Below are positions 41,167-49,500 of a DNA stretch of 64,000 nt, piece after piece. The notes beneath the pieces are model-generated. The model had not been told where the DNA came from and did no database searches. It saw only the letters and a program-made list of their open reading frames with translations. The DNA lies in NCBI RefSeq assembly GCF_003096195.1, contig NZ_CP023004.1:1406501-1470500 (forward strand), given 5' to 3'. This DNA is from Ereboglobus luteus. GTDB lineage: Bacteria > Verrucomicrobiota > Verrucomicrobiia > Opitutales > Opitutaceae. The number at the start of each line of letters is the position of its first letter. Position 1 is the first letter of the stretch. The translations under genes and the position numbers were made by a program.

Positions 41167-42840
41167 ATGCCTCACATGCGCCCTGCCTTTTTGCTCCGTT
41201 CCCTTGTCATCGTCGCGGCGTCCCTCGCCTGCGCGGTTTTGTTTGCCGGCAAAGTCGCGAATAATCCAAAAATCCGGATCGTCCTTGTCGGCGATTCCAC
41301 CGTCACCGACAACGCGGGCTGGGGCGCGGGTTTCGCGCAGTTTCTCACGGAGGACGCGGTGTGCGTCAATACGGCCCGGGGCGGACGCAGCTCGATGAGT
41401 TTCATCAAGGAGGGCCGCTGGGAAAACGCCCTCGCGCTCAAGGCCGATTATTACCTGGTCCAATTCGGGCACAACGACGAGCCCGGCAAGCCGGGGCGCT
41501 CGACCACGATGGAGGAATACCGCGCCTACATGAACCAATACGTTGACGAGGCGCGCGCCGCCGGCGCCACGCCCGTGCTCGTGACTTCACTCGTGCGCCG
41601 CCAGTTCGGCAAAAAGGATCCGCACAAAATCAACTCGTCCCTCAATGTGCGCGCGGAAGTCGTGCGCGACATCGCCCGCCAAAAAAACGTGCCGCTCGTC
41701 GAGCTCCACGACCTGAGCAAGGCGCTCTGCGAGAAACTCGGCAGGGAGGGGTGCCTCGTGTTTTCGCCGAAAAAGGAAAACGGCGCCTACGACGGCACGC
41801 ATCTCAACGCCGAGGGTTACATCCCGTTCGGGCGAATCGTCGCAAACGAGCTCAAGCGAGTCGTGCCCGCGCTTGCGCCGTTCATCCGCGACGAGCCCAA
41901 AAACGCAAAACCGGTCGCCCGCGAATCGCGTTACGACGCCGTGGTCGCGTTTGACGGCTCGGGCACGCACACCACGATCCAGGCCGCGATCGCCGCGGCG
42001 CCATCCGGCGCAAGCAAACCGCATGTGATTCTGGTCAAGCCGGCCGTTTACCAGGGCCAGGTCATCATCCCGAGGGACAAACCGTTCATTCACCTGATCG
42101 GCGAGCCGGGGGAGACGAAGGCCACGGTGATCACCTACGGCCTGAATGTCTACGAGCCCAAGACCGATGAAAAAATCCCCCACAAGGGCACGGGTGTTGT
42201 TGTCCTCGCAGACGATTTTCGGGCGGAAAACATCACCTTCGAAAACACCGCCGGAGATCGCGGGCAGGCGCTTGCGCTGCGCGTCGATGGCGACCGCGCC
42301 GTTTTTGAAAACTGCCGCATGCTTGGCTGGCAGGACACGCTCATGGCCAACAAGGGGCGTCAGTATTACAAAAATTGTCATGTCGAGGGACGCGTCGATT
42401 TTATTTACGGCGGGGCGACGGCCGTCTTCGACGGATGCGTGATCCATAGCAAAAACGGCGGCTACGTCACCGCCGCCAGCACGCCGAGGGAGGCCCGTTT
42501 CGGATATGTTTTTCTGCGCTGCAAACTCACCGGCGACCCGGCGCCTTGGGATGCGGGCAAACCGCCGCCCAAAAAACCTCCGCAGGCATTTTTGGGCCGC
42601 CCGTGGCGTCCCCACGCACACGTCGCCTTCATTGAATGCGAGCTGGGCGGCCATATAAAACCCGAGGGCTGGAACAACTGGCGCAAGGAGGAAAACGAAA
42701 AAACGGCACGCTATTTTGAGTATAAAAACACAGGCCCCGGGGCCGATCCCGCCGCGCGCGCGGCATGGTCGCGACAACTGACCGACGGCGAGGCAAAATT
42801 ATATACAGTCGAAAATATTTTCGGCGATTGGCGACCGTAG
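41167..42840 (+). CDS. Bifunctional CE12 acetylesterase - CE8 pectin methylesterase
   Basis: 557 residues; ATG at 41167 or 41176, followed by a signal peptide. The N-terminal SGNH domain (about 30-245) is a CE12 rhamnogalacturonan acetylesterase: VLVGDSTVTDNAGWG, NTARGGRSSMSF, FGHNDEPGK and the final DGTHLNAEGY. The C-terminal beta-helix (about 255-555) is CE8 pectinesterase: FENTAGDRGQALALRVDGDRAVFENCRMLGWQDTL, VDFIYGGATAVFDGC and LGRPWRPHAHVAF hold the two catalytic Asp and the Arg/Trp pair. One protein thus removes both acetyl and methyl esters. It follows site 3 and precedes a long inverted repeat. Confidence 0.94.
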   Translation: MPHMRPAFLLRSLVIVAASLACAVLFAGKVANNPKIRIVLVGDSTVTDNAGWGAGFAQFLTEDAVCVNTARGGRSSMSFIKEGRWENALALKADYYLVQFGHNDEPGKPGRSTTMEEYRAYMNQYVDEARAAGATPVLVTSLVRRQFGKKDPHKINSSLNVRAEVVRDIARQKNVPLVELHDLSKALCEKLGREGCLVFSPKKENGAYDGTHLNAEGYIPFGRIVANELKRVVPALAPFIRDEPKNAKPVARESRYDAVVAFDGSGTHTTIQAAIAAAPSGASKPHVILVKPAVYQGQVIIPRDKPFIHLIGEPGETKATVITYGLNVYEPKTDEKIPHKGTGVVVLADDFRAENITFENTAGDRGQALALRVDGDRAVFENCRMLGWQDTLMANKGRQYYKNCHVEGRVDFIYGGATAVFDGCVIHSKNGGYVTAASTPREARFGYVFLRCKLTGDPAPWDAGKPPPKKPPQAFLGRPWRPHAHVAFIECELGGHIKPEGWNNWRKEENEKTARYFEYKNTGPGADPAARAAWSRQLTDGEAKLYTVENIFGDWRP

Positions 42841-42908
42841 CGCAGACTGCCAAGTCTGCCTTCCGCGGGTTGTTTTTTTTCAGAGGGCAGACTTGGCAGT
42901 CTGCGCTA
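42838..42908. repeat. Perfect 23-bp inverted repeat after the CE12-CE8 gene
   Basis: Arms 42838-42860 and 42886-42908 are exact reverse complements around GCAGACTGCCAAGTCTGC, which is itself palindromic, and the left arm begins in the stop codon. A T-run (42873-42880) sits in the spacer. It may act as a terminator; it is one of several long palindromes in the window. Confidence 0.75.
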
Positions 42909-42921
42909 CTCAGTCTCTTTA

Positions 42922-42935
42922 TGCGACAATGCGCA
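42922..42935 (+). promoter_or_regulatory. Putative pectin-regulon operator, site 4
   Basis: TGCGACAATGCGCA, a perfect match to the consensus, 123 bp before the receptor gene start. It lies just after the inverted repeat 42838-42908, so a separate receptor promoter is likely. Confidence 0.6.
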
Positions 42936-43057
42936 CATTGAAACCGTTGCGAATCGAAACTTTTTTTCATCCATTCTGCGCACTCCCTCAAAAGAAGTTC
43001 GCCAATTCCGCATCCCCGCCAACCCGCTTTTGCAATTTTTAACCCGAACCCGCACTC

Positions 43058-46000
43058 ATGAAACAACTCCGTTTCGCTTTTGTCGCCCTGATTGTCTCCC
43101 TGAATTTACTCACGCCCGCAAGCGTCATGGCGCAGTCCGGAGCCACCGGTTCCGTGACCGGTCATGTCTCCAACGCCGCCACGCAAAAATACCTCGCCGG
43201 CGCGGAAGTCATCGACAGCGCCACCAGGCGCAGCGTTTACACAGATGGCGAGGGCGCATACAGCCTGGTTTTGCCCGAGGGCGACCGGGTGTTGATTGTG
43301 AATTACGGCGGACTCGACAGCCAAACCACCACGGTGACGGTGGTCGCCGGAGAAATTGCCACCAAGGATTTTGCGCTGACCAGCGCCGACTACGATGCGG
43401 ATATCATTAAACTGGAAAAATTTGTGGTCTCGGGAGAGCGCGAAGGACGCATGGCCGCGGTCGCGCAGCAAAAGGCATCCGACCATATCGTCAGCGTGAT
43501 CGCGACCGATGAGTTTTCCGGTGTGACAAGCGGCAACATCGGCGACTTCCTGCGCAATGTTTCGGGCATCAGCATCGGTTACTCGGGCGACGACCCGCGC
43601 GACATCAGCATGCGCGGCATGGACTCCGCCGCCACGGCCGTGACGCTGAACGGCCTGAGCATGGCGAACGCCGCCAGCGGCGGCACCACGCGCGCGTTTC
43701 AAACCGACCAGGTTTCGCTTCAGGACATTGAGTTTATAGAAGTGTTCAAGACGCCGACCGCCGCGCTGCCCGCCGATGCCGGCGGCGGCATGGTCAATAT
43801 GAAAAGCAAAAGCGCCTTTATGCTCAAGCACCGGCGCATTAATTTTCAGGCCAGCGCAAACATAAATACAAACGAGAACGACTATCCGCGCGCCGCCACC
43901 TCCTATGGCGATGTATATAGCATCCGCCCCGCCGTGAATTTTGGCTACTCCAATTCTTTTTTAAGAAACCGCCTCGGAGTGTCTTTCTCCGCCAACATGA
44001 ACGATGTCTATCGTCGCAATTACAATGTGTCCAACGATTACAGGGCCGCGTTTCAGACATCTCAGGCGATGGGGAATGACCACCCGGTTGGCAATGACGT
44101 TAATAACGGCATTTATTCGAACGGCATGAGCTACAGCACGGGCAATAGTTATATACGGCGCATGTCGGCGTCCCTGAATATAGACTATCGCCTGACCAGG
44201 AACTGGACAATCACCGCCCGGAGCCAGGTCAACTCGAGCCTCATCAAGGAAGGCACGCAGGGGCTGAATGTCAGGGCCGCCGGTTACGCCGGCATGGATG
44301 GCGCGCATGTGGGCGGGCCGGCAAGCGGTCTGGAGGCGGGATGGAATCCTTACAAAACGGTTTCGATAACGGGCGGGAATGATATTCGCGCGAATACCAT
44401 AGAGGATGCGGCGGCCAGCAAGAGCACGTCGCATGCCTACACCGGCGTGGAGGCGTTGCACAAAAAGGGAAACACCACCACGTTTTCCCTGAGCACCGAA
44501 TATAAACAACCCGGCGGATGGACAATCACGGCGGATGCCGGCGTGTCGCAATCGACCAACCGTTATGGCACGCCAAGCGACATGCTTGTGAACAGTTTCA
44601 CCGCATATCTCAGGGGCATTGACTTCCAGTTGGACAACACGCCGGGCGGCAACTATCCGACGCTCACCCAGCTCAATGGCCTGGATATATATGACCTGTC
44701 TAACTATGTGAGCAAGATCAGCGAACGCGTGGACACGCACGGTTCATATGCCGTGGGGGGAACGGATCGCATCATTCCCGATGGAAACGGTGACATGGTC
44801 GTGATTCCGGGCGTGAGCATTCCGGGAAAAACATACCCAAAGGTGCGCATGCCCAACACGCAGAAGTATCCCATACAGGTGAGCAACGGCCGCTGGGACA
44901 ACGGCAAGGACAAATTCACCACACTGAAAACCGACGCGAAGCGGCCGTTTTTTGCATTTGGAAAAATACCGATGTATGCGCAGCTCGGAGGCCTTTTCCG
45001 CGAGCAGAAGCGCACGACGGCCAGCAATGGAAAATCGCGCTGGTATTTCAACGGCACCACGGATGAGGCGGTGGATTTGCTGACCGCCATAAAGTCCAAG
45101 GACCTGACCGAGCATGTGGGGGATTATCCGCTGGTTCCCTATGTCAGCCTCCCGGCGCTCAATGACTATTTCAAGGCGCACCCCGAGAAATTCACCGAGG
45201 ACGTGGTGTGGCGCACCGAGCAGGAAGTCGGCAGGGATAAATACGTGCGCGAGCGGGTTTATGCCGGATACGCGATGCTCAATATGAAATTCGGACGATT
45301 CACGGCGCTCCTCGGCGCGCGTTATGAAGGCGCCAACAATTACGGCCACGCGCCAATCTCGGACAACGACGCCACGGCGACGCGCGCCATGGAAATGATG
45401 ATGGATTATGTGCGCGGTTATGGTTACGCCGACATCACGTCCGCCTATAATGACACGGGCGTCAATCCAATCACCGGCATCACGGGCCGCGACATGGTCA
45501 ACAATTACGAGGTGACCCAGGCGCAGGCGCTGGAGCTCGCCTGCACCCGCTATACCATGGCCACGGTGGACAAGTCGTATGATGATATTTACCCGAATAT
45601 ACAGCTTAAATATGACCTGACCCCAAACATCACGCTGAGGGCCAGTTATAACAAATCCATCACCCGCCAGAAATTTGACCATCTTCTGCCCGGCTATACT
45701 CTCACAGTCAATAGCAGCAACGAATATGAGATAACGATGAACAACCCGGACCTTAAGCCGATTTATTATGATAATTATGATTTCGGCGTGGAGTTCTACA
45801 CCAAGGGCGGAGGGATGCTGAGTCTCGGGTATTTCTACAAGGATGTCACAAATTACACGGCAAAAAGGACCGACGTTCTGTCGGCCGACGTGGATTACGG
45901 TTACGATTTCAGCGCCTATATTGACGGGTCCAGCAACATAACGCATTATGAGAATATCGGTGGCGCAAAACAGTGGGGCATCGAGGTGCAGCTCACACAG

Positions 46001-46468
46001 CGACTCAGCATCCTGAGCCGCTCGCTCAAGGATTTCACGTTTCGCGGCAGCTATACCTACCTCGACGGCAAGGCGACGAGCGCGTTCGGTTCCGAGACAA
46101 GCGCAGCGGATCGAAATTTACTGCCGACATGGATGCCGGTTGGAAAGCTCGTGCCGAAAATGTTCATGCTCAGCCTGAGCTATAATAAATACCCCCTCAA
46201 CATTACCGTGAAATACAACTGGCGCTCCCGTTATTACAACGGCACGATTCGACAGCGCGGCTCGCAGCACACGCTTACCTACAATGACCCCTTGGGCCGG
46301 CTGGACGTGGATCTTTCGTATAAGCTGACAAGAAAATTTGAACTTTTCTTGAATGCCCAAAACGTGACGGGCAATCCGGAAAAAACGTATTATTACGACA
46401 AAAACTATATGCAAAGCTACCGGTTATACGGCGCGACCATATATTTTGGCATCAAGGGCAACCTCTGA
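43058..46468 (+). CDS. TonB-dependent outer-membrane receptor
   Basis: A 1136-residue receptor with a signal peptide (MKQLRFAFVALIVSLNLLTPASVMA). Residues about 30-115 are a carboxypeptidase-regulatory-like barrel (GSVTGHVSNAATQKYLAGAEVIDSATRRSVYTDGEGAYSLVLPEGD). The TonB-box-like region is KLEKFVVSGEREG, followed by the plug (GDFLRNVSGISIGYSGDDPRDISMRGMDSAATAVTLNGL, FKTPTAALPADAGGGMVNMKSKS) and a 22-strand-type barrel. It probably imports pectin oligomers across the outer membrane using the proton motive force through TonB. No SusD is present. Neighbouring pectinases give the substrate guess. Confidence 0.92.
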   Translation: MKQLRFAFVALIVSLNLLTPASVMAQSGATGSVTGHVSNAATQKYLAGAEVIDSATRRSVYTDGEGAYSLVLPEGDRVLIVNYGGLDSQTTTVTVVAGEIATKDFALTSADYDADIIKLEKFVVSGEREGRMAAVAQQKASDHIVSVIATDEFSGVTSGNIGDFLRNVSGISIGYSGDDPRDISMRGMDSAATAVTLNGLSMANAASGGTTRAFQTDQVSLQDIEFIEVFKTPTAALPADAGGGMVNMKSKSAFMLKHRRINFQASANINTNENDYPRAATSYGDVYSIRPAVNFGYSNSFLRNRLGVSFSANMNDVYRRNYNVSNDYRAAFQTSQAMGNDHPVGNDVNNGIYSNGMSYSTGNSYIRRMSASLNIDYRLTRNWTITARSQVNSSLIKEGTQGLNVRAAGYAGMDGAHVGGPASGLEAGWNPYKTVSITGGNDIRANTIEDAAASKSTSHAYTGVEALHKKGNTTTFSLSTEYKQPGGWTITADAGVSQSTNRYGTPSDMLVNSFTAYLRGIDFQLDNTPGGNYPTLTQLNGLDIYDLSNYVSKISERVDTHGSYAVGGTDRIIPDGNGDMVVIPGVSIPGKTYPKVRMPNTQKYPIQVSNGRWDNGKDKFTTLKTDAKRPFFAFGKIPMYAQLGGLFREQKRTTASNGKSRWYFNGTTDEAVDLLTAIKSKDLTEHVGDYPLVPYVSLPALNDYFKAHPEKFTEDVVWRTEQEVGRDKYVRERVYAGYAMLNMKFGRFTALLGARYEGANNYGHAPISDNDATATRAMEMMMDYVRGYGYADITSAYNDTGVNPITGITGRDMVNNYEVTQAQALELACTRYTMATVDKSYDDIYPNIQLKYDLTPNITLRASYNKSITRQKFDHLLPGYTLTVNSSNEYEITMNNPDLKPIYYDNYDFGVEFYTKGGGMLSLGYFYKDVTNYTAKRTDVLSADVDYGYDFSAYIDGSSNITHYENIGGAKQWGIEVQLTQRLSILSRSLKDFTFRGSYTYLDGKATSAFGSETSAADRNLLPTWMPVGKLVPKMFMLSLSYNKYPLNITVKYNWRSRYYNGTIRQRGSQHTLTYNDPLGRLDVDLSYKLTRKFELFLNAQNVTGNPEKTYYYDKNYMQSYRLYGATIYFGIKGNL

Positions 46469-46518
46469 ACACGGCCCTGAATTCTACAATTTAATATCAA
46501 TCAAAGCACAGCGAATCC

Positions 46519-49500
46519 ATGGAGGCGCAACCACACATGAAAACCCCGACAAACAAAACATTCACAACCGGCATCCGTCTTTTTGCCGCGGCCATGCTTA
46601 TCGCCGTCTCCGGACTGAATGCAGCCGATCCGGAGCCGTCGATTTTTGTCACCCTGACAAACGACGTGGGCACCACCATTGACAACAGTCCGGTCCCGGT
46701 CGGCCAGGCGGCCATTGGCAACGGCTGGGATTACAGCGCCGCCGCCCCGGTGTCGGGCACGATTTGGAACAAGATCGCCAAGCCGGCGACGACGCCAACG
46801 GCGGGCGGGCCTTACACGGAGACCGCCCCTTTTGTCATTAATACGCTCAATGATTTCCAAATGTATGATTCGGAAGGGAGCATTACTTCCGTCCGTCTCA
46901 AGGGCGTCGTTTTAGGCACTATTACAAGCGGACGATCCGATCCGCGTCTTTACAATGTTGGAGGTGCGACAGCCAAGGAACTCTTAAACGACACCTGGGG
47001 CATGTATACCGGCGACACTGAAGCGTATATGCTATTCACATTTACCGGGCTTGCCGCCAATACGGATTATATTTTATATCTATACAGCAATGTTGCGGAT
47101 GCCAATCAAGGCGGCAAATGGATATTGCACCCGGATAATTTTCCGGCCGTGACAACATCCACGTTTTATTATCCCACGCTTCCAGAGCGCCAAACCAATT
47201 ATGTGGATTTGTCGGGCCACACCGGGGTTGTCACCCTGTTCACAACTGGCACCGACGGGAAAAACAGGCTCACCCCCGATGCGACAATCAACACGGCGGC
47301 AGCGAGTGGTGACAATACGCTTTGGGGCACCCTGCACGCCAAATCGACCAGTGCCGGTAAAATCTCATTCCGCACGGCCACCAGCGCGCTTGGCGGACGC
47401 CGTTGGTATACGGGCTTTCAGCTGACGCCCTATCCGGAGCCGACAATTATAGAGCAGCCCGAATCGGAGGTCGTTGGTGTATTGGATGAAATTACGGAGA
47501 TCACAGCCATCGTCCGGGATATGCCCTATATTAATGACATTGACCAAAATCCGCTCACTTGCGCGTGGCAGCTTTCGAAAGATGACGGGGCCACGTGGAC
47601 GGACATTCCCAATCCCGATCCATCGGGCGCCTATGTCGTGAGCACCATCACCGAGTCGGGTGATGTCGGTTGCGTTCTTCAGATTGCCAGCACCAAGGAT
47701 TCCGACGCCGGCATATACCGCCTGAGTGTCACCAACGTCGCCGGGAAGACCATTTATTCGAACAACGCCGCCTTGAGTGTGATCGACGAGCCCGCTCCCT
47801 TTAACTTTACGCAACAACCCTCGCCGCTGGTTGCCGTCGCGGGCAATAATGTCAGGCTGTCCGCCGCGGTCACGGGCACGCCGCCATTTCAATTTGTTTG
47901 GCAAAAAAGCGATACCGCCGATTTTACCACCTTCCAAAACGTTCAAACCAGCGTCCGCGGTCCGGCCACGGACAATGCGCTCGATTTTCCCTCCATTCAA
48001 AAAAGCGCCACGGGGCACTATCGCGTAATGGTGACCGATGTGCGCCGGCGCGCATCTTCCGCCATCCATAGTGATGTGGTTTATGTGTATGTTGAGTATG
48101 CGGCGCCGGTGATCACGCCGCCTGGCCCGCAGACCGTTGTTCCGGGGAACACGATCAGCCTGTATGGCGGCGCCACGACAGATCCGGGTGCGCCCATTCA
48201 TGCCTATCAGTGGCAGGTTTCGCATGACGGCGGCGTCACGTGGACCAATATCACCGATGACGGCACGTATTTCGGGGCAAACACCAGCGTGCTGACCATT
48301 GCCAACGCCGGCGAGGCGCAGGCGGGGTTGTATCGTCTTGCCGCCGACAATTCGATCACGACGCCCCATGGTCCCGAGGGCGGAATTACCAATGGCGACG
48401 CCATTTCGCTACGCGTCGGCCCGGCGCTTGTGCCGCATCCCTCCTCAGTCGCCGCCGACAGGGCGGGCAATCTTTACGTGACCGATGACACCACGAACAC
48501 GCTTTACCGCTTCACGCTTGCGAGCGGCACCGCGGTGCTTTTCGCGGGGCAATCCGGCGTCGCCGGCAGCGCCGACGGTTTTTATGACCAAGCCACATTT
48601 AACGGCCCCGGCGGCGCTGTCGCGGGCGCGGCCAACACGGTTTTTCTCGCCGACACGCTCAACCACACGATCCGCTACGCGCAGTCCAACGGCGACGTGC
48701 GAACCATCGCCGGCTCGCCCTCCTCCAGCGACAATGTCGACGCCACGGGCGCGGCGGCGGCGTTCACCGCGCCGGTGAGCGTTTCCTATGACGCGGCCGG
48801 CAATCTTTATGTCGCCGACAAGGTCGCGCACACCATCCGCCGCATCACGCCGGTTAATTACGACGTCACCACGCTTGCCGGCTCGGCTGGCAATCCGGGC
48901 GCCGACGATGGCGCGACCACCGACAACAGCTTGAACACCATTGCGCGCTTCACTTCGCCCGGCGCCGTCGCCGTGTCGCCCGTCAACCTGGGTTTTAGCG
49001 GCACCACCAAGACAATTACAATCGAGACACCGACAACAAACGCCACCACGCTTTACGTGGCCGACACGGGCAACAATACCATCCGAAAAATTGCGCTTGG
49101 CTGGTATCTCGACCGCGACCCGATTACCAATGTCCAGACGCGCACGCGCATTTCGAAAAGTGATGTCACCACAATTGCGGGCCTTTACGGCGTCAGTGGC
49201 GCGGACAACGGATCGGGGGCCGATGCGCGTTTTAATCAGCCGTCGGGAATTGCCGTGGATCGCCTTGGCGCGATTTATGTGGCCGACACGGGCAATCACG
49301 TCATTCGCAAAATTTCATTTGTCGCCAGCAACACGGTTTCGGTTTTGACGATTGCCGGCACTCCCGGTGTCGCCGGTTATCAGGACGGCCCCTCGGACGA
49401 ACCTCACGGCGGCATCAATCTCTTCAACAGGCCGACCAGCGTGAGCGTTGACGACGATTTGAATGTCTATGTCGCAGACACCGGCAACGCCGCCGTGCGC

